A stretch of DNA of 64,000 bases. Source: Bisporella sp. PMI_857 (lineage: Eukaryota; Ascomycota; Leotiomycetes; Helotiales; Helotiaceae). Both the position numbers and the translations under genes were made by a program. Position 1 is the stretch's first letter; every line of letters begins with the position of its first letter. The notes below the pieces were generated by a model, which worked only from the letters and a program-made list of their open reading frames with translations, did not search any database and was not told the origin of the DNA. Positions 19,704 to 30,886 of this stretch are shown piece after piece. The stretch is from the NCBI GenBank assembly GCA_021307315.1, contig JAJSPD010000080.1, positions 124,001 to 188,000 of the forward strand, read 5' to 3'.

Positions 19704-20841
19704 ATGACTCTCACAGACGAGCGCCGTCCCAAGATCAAGCTTTGGATCCACCTGGTAATTCTTACATTGGTAGGAGCTGTGTTGGGCGTGACGGCTATTA
19801 AACTCTGGAAGTTTAAAAGCCCTCTTGCTCCTGCTGGTGGTAGTGGTGCTCCCGGCAGGGGTGGCGGTAGAGGGAACACGATTGCTTTAAGCATGGTCAG
19901 TAACTCTATGGGGTGCTCATAAATCCTGCAAGCCTATGAATCTGACAATTTTCCAGGGAGCCAAAAGCATCATCATTGTCACATATCAGGTCTTGACGGA
20001 ACACAGGAAGTCCTGGAAGCGATGGGCGAGTTTGAAAGCAAATTTGATTCTCAATATCATTGAGGTTGTTGCTTGGGGAGGGGTTACTGGCCTTACTGCA
20101 TCGCCATTGATCAAGTCATGTAGCGGCACTGGATGCATACTCGGTTGGATTGTGGTCGTGTTGGCTGGGTTCCTGTGGTATGGTGCAATCATTTATCTTC
20201 GCATTTAACGATGTGTGCTATTTCCTCTTGCACAAATTCGCTAACATGGTTAATTGCAAAGCTTCCTTTCCATCTTTGCCACCAAACTTTCGTGGACGGA
20301 CTGGCGTGCTGGCAGTAGAAGGCCCAAAGAGACTGCTAAAGAACTCACGCGTCTGCATCCGATGACAAGGGACTCGGATGTGAGTAATAAGTGGAACGAT
20401 GACAGTCGAGCGGTGACTCCGCTGAATAGCCAGCGTCCACTTGCAAACACCTCTAGCCAATATACAAATGGCCACCAGTCACCTCTGAGGCAGTACAGCC
20501 GGCCAACTGACAACTACGGCTCGCGTCCAAACGCTTACAAGCAGCAGACAAACAATTACCACCCAGCCCTAACCACCCACAGACAGCACACCCAGTACCG
20601 CCAATCCAACGATAATAACCCACCCCCAAATACGCACAGACAGCACACAAACCAGTACCGCCAATCCAACGCTAATAACCCACCCCCATACACGCACAGA
20701 CAGCACACAAACCAGGCCCGCCAATCCAACGCTAATAACCCACCCCCAAATAATCAATACTACTACCTCCCCCGAAATATGAATAGCCTAGGTCCAAGCC
20801 ATTATTCTGGTCAAGAGAGACGGCAGGAGCGCCACACCTAA
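19704..20841 (+). CDS. MARVEL-like membrane protein with Gln/Asn/Pro-rich repeat tail
   Basis: The ATG near 19704 begins MTLTDERRPKIKLW, followed by a hydrophobic segment and a Gly-rich loop. Exon 1 ends at GTCAGT near 19899 and exon 2 resumes after TTCCAG near 19956 with GAKSIIIVTYQVLTEHRKSW, two more hydrophobic segments and CILGWIVVVLAGFLWYG. The third exon (from about 20254) gives a soluble tail of about 190 residues with three copies of a unit close to THRQHTNQYRQSNANNPPP. The exact donor of intron 2 is uncertain (GTATGG near 20178 or GTGTGC near 20214). Four hydrophobic stretches and a low-complexity cytoplasmic tail fit fungal MARVEL-like proteins of the plasma membrane; the function is not known. 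The paralogue on the other strand at 17.6-18.2 kb shares the TEH...WASL...AN block. Confidence 0.7.
20571..20757 (+). repeat. In-frame tandem repeat, about 63-bp unit
   Basis: Three near-identical units encode THRQHTNQ-RQSNANNPPP variants in the tail of the preceding gene. Third-position identity is high, which suggests recent expansion or homogenisation. Confidence 0.85.
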
Positions 20842-21056
20842 GCACCCTATCCTTAAAGTCTTCCCACCTACGATAGAACATGGAGAGAGGTCTTTTGAGG
20901 AGTTTTGTTTAGACAGGCCTTGTCGGAGTGAATTTGCATCAGGGAGTCGGAAGAATTCCTCTTTTTTAGCTTGCTGTTGTTGTTGTTGTTATTATTGATT
21001 TTGACAAAAAGTTCATGGGAGTCCAAATGGAGAAAGAGACTATATAAATTGGCTAA

Positions 21057-21775
21057 CGCTAGTAGTAGTAGTTTTATTACGCCCGGCTAAGCCTAGAGGG
21101 CCATACAAAACTCCCTCTGCTAATATTTTCCAATTTCAGTAACACATAGTCAACGGGATCTCGTGTATAATTAGTAGCAAGTTAATCTGAAGATCATTCC
21201 TCCAAGTGTTCAATGCCGTATCGTCGGCGACTGAAGCGGGGCCTGCTGAGGACACGAGATAATAATAAAAATATAGCATTATTATTAGAGCCTATGTGAC
21301 GGACTCCACCGTCACGTGGTTTAGGCTGCAGCCAATCGTGCTCGTCAATGTGATCTATCATGTGACCTAGCCTTCTTTGTTCGTGGATGTTATATTCGGC
21401 ATCAACACCACGACCTTTTTCTTTTCTCCTTAGTCTTATATTTTGCACTTTAGCCACTGAATAAAAGCAACCACGAATTGCCACTTATTCCGGCCTGTCA
21501 CACTGCTCACTGTCTCGGCGCATTTTCTTCCAGACCTGTTGCTCTAATGGGAGCAAGTAGAGTTTTATATCCAGGGCTGGGCCTGATGTTGCTTGGTACG
21601 CGCCTCCGACGATTCTGGCCGTTTTTGCTTGGAGGGTCCTAGGGGTGTCAATAGTCTGTCTTGTGTATCCTTCTTCGCGTTCTTGGGCAGTGGACCAGAC
21701 CGAGCAGCCATATATTATCTGAGGGATAACAACCGCTTGGTAGATCTTTCTGAGATCTGTGGCGAACACGATTGA
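21057..21775 (-). mobile_element. 5'-truncated Tad-like LINE with 3' (CTA)n tail
   Basis: The minus-strand frame at 21485-21769 ends a non-LTR reverse transcriptase: LRKIYQAVVIPQIIYGCSVW, RTLQAKTARIVGGAYQATS and a C-terminal LLPLEQQVWKKM. Further 3' the minus strand has GGCTTAGCCGGGCGTAATAA followed by a CTA run, a known style of 3' end in fungal Tad-clade LINEs. Between them most of the C-terminal domain is missing. The element is truncated upstream near 21775. Confidence 0.82.
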
Positions 21776-22636
21776 AATGCCCAGGTTTCAGAGTATCAAA
21801 CCTGCAGGTATTAAGCTTAGCAGCGAGAAGCCGCAGACAGCGCCTTCGCTGTGCGTTTCGGCCACCCAGAGGATCGAAATATCATTTCCCGACAGATTGG
21901 ACACTTCGAGGGAATGGATAATCCATTGTTGCCACATAATACCGAACCCGTGGGACGTGGCGCCGATGGGTCGTTCCTATTTGCGTTTCGGCAACCCGTC
22001 TTGCTGATATAGCTTGTGAAATTATGTCTTTCCGCGGATGGGCGTACTCGGTGAAGGTGTCGCTGACGGATGAACTGCAGGTGACAAATTTGATTACGGA
22101 TGGCATGTTGAGATCGTCTTTGAATCGCTTTCGGAGTGGGTTTGGAGTTGGATTAGGCTGTGTCTATCTTGGGACAGATTTGAATTATGGTTGCTTTGTT
22201 TTGGTTGTATTGGTTGCAGTGCGTTCTGGACAAGTCGCCTTTCGTTTTTGCTTGTTGTGTGAACGTTGTGTTGGGAAGTTCTGGGTTACTAGTGAAGATG
22301 GGAGGGAGTTGTTGGAGCTTTCTGCTCCTTTTGCTCCTTTGCAAGATGCTGCGATTCATCTTGGATGGCAATGCGTGATCTACATTCTTTCTCTTTCACG
22401 CAGAGCGAATCATCTGCATTGAGAGGACTGCGATATTGGTGGGAAGGTGAATGGGTGGTGTTTTTGGTCATACTTTTTCTTGCTTTTAAGAGAATCATTG
22501 GGTGAGTGGTAGATTTGCTGATTATTTTTGTTTGTTCAGCCACCACAGCTTTCGCTAGAGCAGGACTAAGGCATCGTAGAAGTATATTAACTACAGTATT
22601 AAACTATAAAGAGAAAGGAAAGGCGAGAGCGGACGT
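21776..22636. other. Intergenic, no gene seen
   Basis: Overlapping frames on both strands (for example 22024-22422) match no family and lack a coherent splice pattern. Confidence 0.35.
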
Positions 22637-23176
22637 CTAGTGTGAAGCCTTATTAGCCCTAGAGTTTGCCAGTTGAGTAATAGCCATACACGAAAGAATA
22701 ACCCCACCTAACACCCAACTTGCAATGCAAATCTTAATAAAAACTTTGGCTCTTGGACTACGTTCAGCCATCCACCACGTTGATACTATATGACCTAGCC
22801 AAGCCGCAAGTTCCTTTAGAGTCAATCCAGCTTTCATTGCAGAAGTTCTTGTCTCTTGTGGCTCAACGTTAAGGTTCAAACGGCTCGCATCCGAGTAGAA
22901 GGCGATTGTTTCATTAGATCCCAATTTCTGATTGCCGATAGTAGATCGAGAAATTTGGTGGAAACTCAAAGGGGAGGAGGGAATATCGTTGTCGCTGGTA
23001 TGGACGGCTGGAAAGGGATTTTGAGGGAACCTGAAGGGATCGGATGATTCTGGTTCGTGGAGAGTTGGCGGGTTGGAAGGATAGTGAGTTGGATTTGGAC
23101 TTGGTGGTGGATGATCCATAGCCAAGGCGTTACGATGAAGTGAGACAGAGGTTCTTTTCTCGTCAACAGGCGACAT
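22637..23176 (-). CDS. Hypothetical single-pass membrane protein
   Basis: A 179-residue frame begins MSPVDEKRTSVSLHRN. It has a Pro/Ser-rich first half (PPPSPNPTHYPSNPPTLHEP) and a polar middle (SNETIAFYSDASRLN). One hydrophobic helix, KICIASWVLGGVILSCMAIT (about 148-167), is followed by a short tail. The order suggests a C-terminally anchored protein facing the cytosol, or a short type II protein. I do not recognise a family. Composition and length support a real gene, but no homologue or motif could be named, and further exons upstream are possible. Confidence 0.5.
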   Translation of the reverse strand: MSPVDEKRTSVSLHRNALAMDHPPPSPNPTHYPSNPPTLHEPESSDPFRFPQNPFPAVHTSDNDIPSSPLSFHQISRSTIGNQKLGSNETIAFYSDASRLNLNVEPQETRTSAMKAGLTLKELAAWLGHIVSTWWMAERSPRAKVFIKICIASWVLGGVILSCMAITQLANSRANKASH

Positions 23177-24085
23177 GGAAAGCTATTGTCTGCTTTCGTG
23201 GGAGTGTCGTTTAGCTGTGTCGAGATTGACACTCTGTCAAATGAGGATGGGAGCTAGCCGAAGGAAGCGAATCTGGACAGGTCCGACAAAATTCCACGTT
23301 CAAGTTCCTCTCCTAACCCGGTTAGTAATGATCAAGTACCATCACCAATATTCTCGTTGCGGCTATGAGATGGAGAAATGAAGCCGCAAGGGTATCTCAC
23401 GGAGTGCTTGTGCTGTTTTAAGCTTTCCCCAGTACTGTAACCAGCAAATAATGCTAGAGGGCCGTGAACAAGTAGTTTTCAGGTTGGAGCCAGAGCCTGG
23501 AAAGTATAAATGAGAAGGCGATCCAGCAAAAAAAATATACGGATTAATCTGCCAAGTTCAAATCTGGTGTGTGCGAAATAAAGATTGACAAATATTCTAC
23601 CGTAGAAGAGAAAATCTTCTTTTGATCAAAATGCTTCGATCCCTTTACCCCTTGTAGATCCATTTGCGTGAAGGATGCTAAGAGACAATGCCTCGATTGC
23701 AAGGATCACAGAATTGCTAATTTTAGAAGCACAAACCTTCACTCAAGCAGCGCTGACATTATGTATCAAAAGTGACCCAAGACCTGTCGTAATCTGTGTA
23801 GACAGGAAGCCTTTCGCTTAATGTCTAATTGCATCGTTATGCGATACGAGGTCGAGATGAGAGGCAATCATCAGTCTCTGTGGCGAAGATGCTGCTCTCT
23901 AGCAAGTTTCACGGAGTCCCATATTTGGCAACATGACGAGATGTGATGTTTCAAGCTGAGCCTTGGAACCTACCTACATCTGTCAAGAAAGGAAAGGCTT
24001 GCCAACAGAGAAGGGATTTGATTTATTCTTTAAAACCGTGGATTTTGGGTCTAGCTATACATGGAATTTATGGAACTAATGTCTT
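23177..24085. other. Intergenic, no gene seen
   Basis: This is the spacer between the membrane-protein gene and the 3' end of the regulator. Nothing was recognised. Confidence 0.35.
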
Positions 24086-25381
24086 TTAGGGCATCCATCC
24101 AATCTCTCTTATCGGCCACACGATCCACAGCCGATGTTCCTCACCTAAAACCCCGTGAATTTGAGAAATTAGGCGTTCACTCCATCCATTTATCCACCAC
24201 CTATCGTCCAGCTCCTTTAGCAGCACAGAAAAATGAGCAAGGATTGCCAACGCCTCGGGCTTCCTCTGAGAAAGAAGTTCCAGAAAGTGATCTGACAGCT
24301 TGTACAACCAGACAAAGACATCTGTGGCTTCGTAAGTATCTGGCGGCTTCTTGAAAACAACGTTGAAGGTGAGTCGAAGACTATCAATACTGAGATTGTA
24401 GGTTTGAATTTCGTCACTGCTAGCGGGAGCCTCATTTACCAAGCTTTGGAGCTCCCGGAGGTGATCTGTATGCGCTGAGCTCGAAGCTTGTATACGGGCG
24501 CGCCGTGCACCAGCAGCAAGCAGTGGGCCCAACGGCCCGTCCTGTAGCAAAGCTCGACTTGATGACTCAATAATAGCCCGGGACCCACGAAGCACCGAAA
24601 CCCACCCTATCAAACCGGTGTCTTCTTCTGAGAAGAGGGTATGGATTTTGCTGCGGCGGGCTGATTCGAATATGAAGGTGAGGACTGAAAAGATATAGAG
24701 GCACGTGCAGTTCTCGGCCGTAATGTTTTGCAGGGCTGGCAAGCCTGTGGTTATCGCCAGGTGATGCAAATCTAAGGCTTGCGAGAGCAAGTGCCGTTCT
24801 TGGTCGGCGTTAAGACGAGATAAGTGCAAAGCCGAGATAGACAGAATACTATACATGACATAGTCGCATGCGCATCCAATCTTGACAACGGTAGTCTGGT
24901 ACATTGTTCTCAGAATAGAATTATGGGACAGCGTGTAATATGTGGATGTGCAAAAATGGTGGAGCAGCTCAAGGTGAGCCAGGTTTAAGGCGTGAGACCG
25001 GGATTGATCTGGCGCTAGTGATAACGGAGATTTTGGAACGGCTGTTGGTGGCACCTCGGGGCTCAATGTGGGAGCGAGCTTTACATGTTGATGCCGGGAT
25101 TCGAACTGGCATTTGAGCTTACGCTTCGTGCAATTCAAGCATATTGGCTGTCGCTCGTCACACTATCCCAAAAATCCGATCAGCCTCGTTCATGACGTGT
25201 ATGTGAGGCTTAGGAGAGTTATCAGGAGATTGAAAGGGAGCTTTTGAAATGGAAGCCAACACAGAATGCGCGGAATATTCTGTACATGGAGAACTCAGTT
25301 ACATACTTTGATTCTTCTTCCCTTGCAATTCGCACAACCAGTCCTACTCTTTCGATGCGGTTTCCGGCAGATGGGCAGCAT
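24086..25381 (-). CDS. Zn2Cys6 fungal transcription factor, two exons
   Basis: Exon 1 (25307-25381) starts at ATG and encodes 25 residues ending SRTGCANCKGRRIK. A 144-bp intron (25163-25306; GTATGT donor, GGATAG acceptor) follows, and exon 2 opens CDERQPICLNCTKRKLKC. Together they give a perfect C-x2-C-x6-C-x6-C-x2-C-x6-C binuclear zinc cluster. The rest (about 330 residues) matches the fungal-specific regulator group with a middle homology region: HLELLHHFCTSTYYTLS, YSILSISALHLSRLNADQE and RGSRAIIESS. Total length is 383 residues, on the short side but normal for this subgroup. It would act as a nuclear DNA-binding regulator, often of sterol uptake or metabolite genes; targets are unknown. 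The RTA1-like gene begins 770 bp away in the opposite direction, so shared control is possible. Confidence 0.9.
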
Positions 25382-26151
25382 CGTACGAATTATGGGAGGA
25401 AACGGTACTGGGCCTTCGTATACGAGCGTAGATGATTTGGATTGGATATATCTAAGAGAGTGCGAGATCTGGCCCTCGCGGATATTATATTCGTCGCATT
25501 GGCCGCCATATGCAAGCCACCATGCGGGGATTGGTGGCGCGTTTCATAATTCGACGGCTGGAAACGAGTGTGACAGGGATCAGAACGGCAAATTTGAAAT
25601 GCACCATGCCAAATCGCATCCTAATCCATGCAACTTAGACACACTAGTACAAATTCTTTTGCACTGCTAGATAATTGGAAGGGGGATTTTTTATTTTTTT
25701 TTTCGAAAAAAAAAAAGGAGGGATTGGCTTTCCAATCCCTCGTATCTGGTTCGTACATGAGAGGCTTCGTGTTGAGTGGCGGTGATCAATTCACAGATCG
25801 TTCTGCATAACCAGTATCCTGAATTCCAAAACCCCAAAAATTAGGGTCTGAGTTTCATGAAAAATCACAGGATAGGAGATTCCGGAGCACAAATTTACTT
25901 TTACGAATTCGCGATAGCCCCGCTAGCTTAATATCTCCTGTCTTTCACTTTTATATATTAACATGGCACGACTGATATATCTATGTTCTCAGCATCGTTT
26001 TCTTCAGAAATTAAAAGGCAATTGAACCCGCTCTCAAGCTCCTCCGACAGAGTTACAAATATCTTGCTAAATTTCTACCATTCGAGAAGTCTTCCTTCTC
26101 TACTGGCTAACGGAGCTATTGGATAGACCTGATCTCTACAAAAGATCTACG
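25382..26151. other. Divergent promoter region between regulator and RTA1-like gene
   Basis: No gene. A T-run followed by an A-run (about 25684-25720) can fold back. The two genes on either side are divergently transcribed. Confidence 0.45.
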
Positions 26152-27059
26152 ATGTCGGTATCATCCAATTCAAAGGAGACAGAGCTGTACAAATACACGC
26201 CCAACCAGATAGTACCAATAATCGCAGCCGTACTGTTTGGCAGCAGTGCAATCATGCATTTGGTAGTCATGATGCGCAAAAGGACCCTGTTCTATTCCCC
26301 ACTGGTTGCCGGCGCCATCAGTGCGTTATTAAACACATGCCATAAGCTCTGCTCTCAAATTGCTAATGAAATCTAGTGATGACAATGGGTTACGCCATGC
26401 GATTTCTCTCCGCCAAAAACCCTAACTCAATACCTCTCTACGCGGGGCAAAATCTTCTTCTAATTCTCCCTCCGTCTCTCTACGCAGCGACAATCTACAT
26501 GATATACGGCCGCATCGTTATTTTCGTCAAATCCCCGGAGGCCTCTGTTATCCGTCCTACACGCGTAACGAAAATCTTTGTCCTTGGCGACGTCGTCTCC
26601 TTCTTTATGCAGGCTGGTGGTGGCACCATGATGGCGCAAGCTAGCTCTGCTAAGTTGGGCCAGAAGGTCATCCTTGGCGGTCTCTTTGCGCAACTACTAT
26701 TCTTCGGATTCTTCCTTGTGATCGCCGTAATCTTCAAGAGGCGGATGGCTCAACCGGCTCATCTTCGCGCAGTGGCGGTGTCTGGGAGGAATACTTGGTG
26801 TGGTCTGCTAATATTGCTGATGATTGCAGCCGTCCTCATTATTTTACGATGTTTATACCGGGTGGCCGAATTCGCCATGGGAATGGATGGGTATCTGATG
26901 AAGCATGAAGTGTTCATGTATGTTGCGGATATGGCACCAATGCTCTTTGTTCAAGTCTTATTTCACATCGTACACGCAGGCGACGTATTCCCGGAGGAAT
27001 TTGTTGCTGGTAAGTCTGAGGACAATGCGATTTACATCGGCCTCCAAGAGAGGCGCTAG
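26152..27059 (+). CDS. RTA1-like lipid-translocating/resistance membrane protein
   Basis: The model is join(26152-26320, 26377-27059), 283 residues. The intron is 56 bp with a GTGCGT donor, a TGCTAAT branch site and an ATCTAG acceptor. The start is the ATG giving MSVSSNSKETELYKYTPN. About seven hydrophobic segments are spread through the protein. The family signature is clear in LILPPSLYAATIYMIYGRIV and in FVLGDVVSFFMQAGGGTMM, and in the RCLYRVAEFAMG segment near the C-terminal helices. RTA1-family proteins sit in the plasma membrane and give resistance to 7-aminocholesterol and related lipid-active compounds in yeast; transport of sphingoid bases has been proposed. The frame is uninterrupted and the length is typical. 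The Zn2Cys6 gene lies divergently upstream. Confidence 0.93.
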
Positions 27060-28299
27060 ATTCAAAGTCTCAGGTTTTCGAATGCGTCTGGGCATGGCTC
27101 AGCGTGATCTGGGGAACAAGAGCTGGGAAATTTTGTAACTTCATTGTGGAGTTGGTGACAGATGAGATGTTGTCTACGAGGCCTTGTGTTTATGCGCGTG
27201 TAGTATCTAGATTTCCCATGAATGCGATTTCCGTGCTAAGGTATCTCAGCCTAATTTCAAAGAGAAACTTCCCTCCTTATCCCCCCTCCCGTTATCTCCT
27301 TCAAATTCAAATATATGATGTGAATAGGTAACACCAAGATTGTGAAACCTTGAAACAGTGATCTAGCATAAGGCCTTTTAAATTGTCTAGTAGTATGGAA
27401 CATAATCGAATGGGAATTTTGTTGGCCGATTGAAGATAAGGGGAAGCTTTTAAAGCAGGAGAGTTGTAAAGGCTTTGGCCTAGACTAAGGCCCTCATATC
27501 AACCAGTTCAGTAGGAGGGATCTCTGTGATAAAGTTAGTGCGATCTTCCTCCGATGACCAAGGCTTTGAAAGAAAAAACCTCCATGCCTGTGGCTCATAA
27601 AAAATGTGGCGTTTTAAGCTAGGTTTCGGGTTGAGGATTTATCGGTCCCGCTCGGCGTTGGCTCGGCGAATAAAAGGGACTCAACATCAGCCTCGCCAAA
27701 CAAGGGCTCTTTCTTGGGAATAAGTAGAGGCTAACTCCCTCCTAACTCCCTCGCACCGATAGCGAGATTTCGCGAACAAAGCGATTGGTTAAGTAGCCGA
27801 GGATATGCATACGACGAACCATCTCCCATTACCCCTTGACATCCACTTTGGGATCACCAAATTTAGCACTGTCGTATTGCTTGCTTCGTACCGCTATTGA
27901 TTGCTGTTGAAGTTGTCTTCTAAATGCGATTCGAGATAAAGAAGGCGGGGGTCCACAGGCTGAAAACAGCATCTTCTCCTACCCCTATTTCCAGTGTCGT
28001 GGGGTTCGGACAATCAGTTTGTACACCGGTATTACCTGTGTTAATTTTGTCAAAAGTACAGCCATATAAGGCATTTCGTTCTGCATTTCGTTCAGATGAA
28101 CATATTCTTCTAATAAACGCAAATGCTAATAGCTCTATCACTTAGTGCAGATCCCCGAATTCGATATCCTTTAAGTCCGTGCACCCCCATTCCGATCGCC
28201 TAAATAAGCGAGTATCAAGGTTGGTATGCAGCTAAAGTCACGTGAATCACCCGCGGTGCACGGACCACACGGATGATTATAGCTCTCGTACGTAGATTA
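27060..28299. other. Intergenic, no gene seen
   Basis: A short frame open on both strands at 27920-28145 is not supported by any match. GC-rich words around 27640-27800 look like old repeat sequence. Confidence 0.35.
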
Positions 28300-28465
28300 G
28301 AACTTAGGAGAATACAAGAACAAGTCAACCACCTACAGCGAGTATACTAGCACCGCGCAGAGATCGGGGTGCTACGTGCCCCGTGGGTAACTGACTTAAG
28401 TAATTGCAAGTTATCAGAAACCAAGTATCACTCAGAAAGTGATACAAACACTTATTCCTCTCATC
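28300..28465 (-). repeat. Dispersed repeat G, inverted copy
   Basis: It carries GCGAGTATACTAGCACCGCG and the hairpin GTATCACT / AGTGATAC (28425-28445), the inverse of the 6.4-kb copy. Confidence 0.65.
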
Positions 28466-28526
28466 GTATTTCTAATCTCCGAATAACCACATCATCTTCC
28501 ACATCTTCCAACGACTCGACAGGCCC

Positions 28527-28949
28527 TGTAACAGTCAGCCGAAGGGTTTTCAGCTGTAGGACTTTCAGGGCTGCAAGCGGCACGCTCCGCCCATGGCCAG
28601 CCACGGGCTTACAGCTACAACAGCCACAGGCTTCCAGCTACAGCAGCTCCAGCAGCCACAGGCTCACAGCTACAACAGCTACAGCAGCCACAGGCTTCCA
28701 GCTACAACAGCTCCAGCAGCCACAGGCTTCCAGCTACAACAGCTACAGCAGCCACAGGCTCACAGCTACAGCACAGTGAAAGATATAAGGAACAGCTAGA
28801 GCTTTCTGAACAAGGCAAGCTTGAGTTTTTCCTTTCCATGTTAGACTTACAAGCATACTTCTAAATATTATCATTATTGCAACGACATCGCTAGTCACAT
28901 ATTTTATCTGTTATATTGCAATCCCTCCTGCTGCCCTCTATTTGTTACA
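28527..28949 (+). mobile_element. Solo LTR, family C, long allele
   Basis: A 423-bp unit runs from TGTAACAGTCAGCC to CTATTTGTTACA. It has a perfect 5-bp target duplication, GGCCC (28522-28526 and 28950-28954). Inside is a minisatellite of GCCACAGGCTTCCAGCTACA-type units that is longer here than in the other two copies. Confidence 0.95.
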
Positions 28950-29134
28950 GGCCCTCTCCAATGACCCATGAAGATACCATCCACACACTCATACCAAGCA
29001 TCTGCCTGCCCTGAGTCTCATCCTTCACGCAGCAGACTCAATTATCTGGCCCCACCAAGCAGTGCGATCATCATATCCGGGAGGACGCGATTTCAAGGTG
29101 GCCTCTTTCAGTGACGATCTACATATTCGTGAAT

Positions 29135-30886
29135 CTAATCAAATTTGAATCCTCCGTCAGACAGTTTCCTGAAGACTAAATCTGGATCATATTTCGCTCT
29201 GATTTGCCTCAGCTTAACCATGTTGCCTGGAGGAATTGTATCGTATGGCTTCTGATATTCAGAAGCATCATTCTGATAGATGAAGTCGTCACCGAGCCCC
29301 TTGGCCATATTCATTGCGTGCATCGTCTCCGTAAGGTTGTGCGACCATGAGAGGACTTTCAAGTCGTCTTCTGGATTTCTCCATTGTGTTGAAATTTCCC
29401 ACCCTATGAGACTGTTAGCATTATTCATTTGCTATTTCTTCGCTCGGCGGTATATTAATAGTATGGCTAATTGAATTGGGTACTAGTGGGACATGCGCGT
29501 ACAGATCTTGGACTTAGTGGGGTCGATAGACCAGGTGTTGCCAATGCAATTGTTTGCGGAGACCGCAGCACCGCTCTTCGGCATTTCCTGCAGAACAAAG
29601 GTAGGATGGACACCCTCGACATCTTCGAGCTCGTTCACGGCGCTCTTATACATTTCGTACATTGCCATAATGGCATCAGTATCGTTGGACAGCACACTAT
29701 GCATACCGAATTCTTGTCTGCCCTCCCATTAGTTAACATGTGCTATAGATGCCCAGCAAGGGAGAGTTGGGATTACTACCGCTGTGTTTGGTAAGGAGTA
29801 TCAAACTGCGCGGACCAGGCGGCCGCAGTGGTTATATTGAATCGCTTCACGGTTCCTGGAATGGCAGTGAAATTGGCAAACTGATCTGGTAATTCCACTG
29901 CTCCTTCTTGAAGGCCAAAAATCTCTGGATGGACAGCCTTTGTAGTAGCATTGACTTGAATAAGCATTATAGCACCGGCGCCAACGGGGTTCACTAGGTC
30001 CAGAGGATGATTTGTTTTATCGACAACGGCTTTAATAAAAGCTGGAACTGCCGACTCATTGAAAATCTGGTAAGTGCTGGTGACTCGTGGAACGTCGTAG
30101 GTATTAAAAATGAACCTAGTAACAATGCCGAAGTTGGAGCCACCACCCTTTAGTGCCCAGAACATGTCGGAATTCTGTGTTGCGTTTGCCCGGAGGAGCT
30201 CGCCATTTCCTGTGACCACGTCGTATCCAGCTACATTGTCCATAGCGTAGCCGTACTTGTTAAGAAAGTAGTGGAGTCCTCCACCAAGGGTCAATCCTGA
30301 AATTCCAATCGTCTTAAGGCGGCCACCGATAACAATTTTTCCGTAAGGCTCCAAATTCGAAGCCATATCGAACCAAGTGTGACCGGGGCCAGCTTCGGCA
30401 GTGTTATCTGCTTCGTTGAAGGCAAAGTCTTTCATTCCTGTCAAGGCTACCAAGACACCGCCTTGGGTATTGGCTGCACCAATGTACTACATCCATTAGT
30501 GGAATGTCCTGGAAGATATCTTCAGGCAAGCTACTAACAGACATGTGGCCAGCACCACGGACTGCAAATTGAGATTTGCAGGTCTTCAGAGTTTTAACAG
30601 CCATTACGATCTGCTCAGCACATGAAGGTAAGAAAATACACTTGGGTTCGAGGTCCTGTCGAGCATCGTAATAATGTGTTGCCTCCTCGGTGTAGTCAGT
30701 TGAATTTTTGACAAGGACACGGTCAGGATACTGATGTTGAAGGGCGGCACAGGCACAAGAAGAGCCAATCGTCTTTCCATGACTAGCGGTCGTACTGGCT
30801 GAGAAAGGAAGATAGTACCCAGGAGATGAATGAGATTTTGCGAGGCCTAGCAAGGCCAAGGCCGCAATTGCTTGAGAGTAAAACAT
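29135..30886 (-). CDS. Secreted FAD-dependent oxidase (berberine-bridge/VAO type), four exons
   Basis: The model is complement join(29135-29411, 29484-29717, 29780-30486, 30539-30886): 1566 bases, 521 residues, with introns of 72, 62 and 52 bp. An N-terminal signal peptide (MFYSQAIAALALLGLAKSHS) is followed by a PCMH-type FAD domain: IFLPSCAEQIVMAVKTL, the FAVRGAGHMS loop whose His is the usual covalent flavin site, GKIVIGGR, and LTLGGGLHYFLNKYG. The C-terminus has the BBE-like YQNDASEYQKPYD and KYDPDLVFRKL. Such enzymes oxidise alcohols, sugars or alkaloid-type substrates with oxygen and act outside the cell. The donor of intron 3 could shift by a few bases. The gene has no lesion. A solo LTR ends 185 bp past its 3' end. 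Confidence 0.92.

Noticed and set aside
22024..22546. Hydrophobic ORFs in 22.0-22.5 kb
   Set aside because: No family match; frames overlap on both strands; hydrophobicity comes from T-rich composition.
24061..25670. Plus-strand ORFs across the Zn2Cys6 gene
   Set aside because: They are antisense to a well-supported two-exon gene.
28369..28799. Gln-rich and Ser-rich repetitive ORFs (also at 61506-61724)
   Set aside because: They lie in the minisatellite of LTR family C; the open frames come from the repeat unit.
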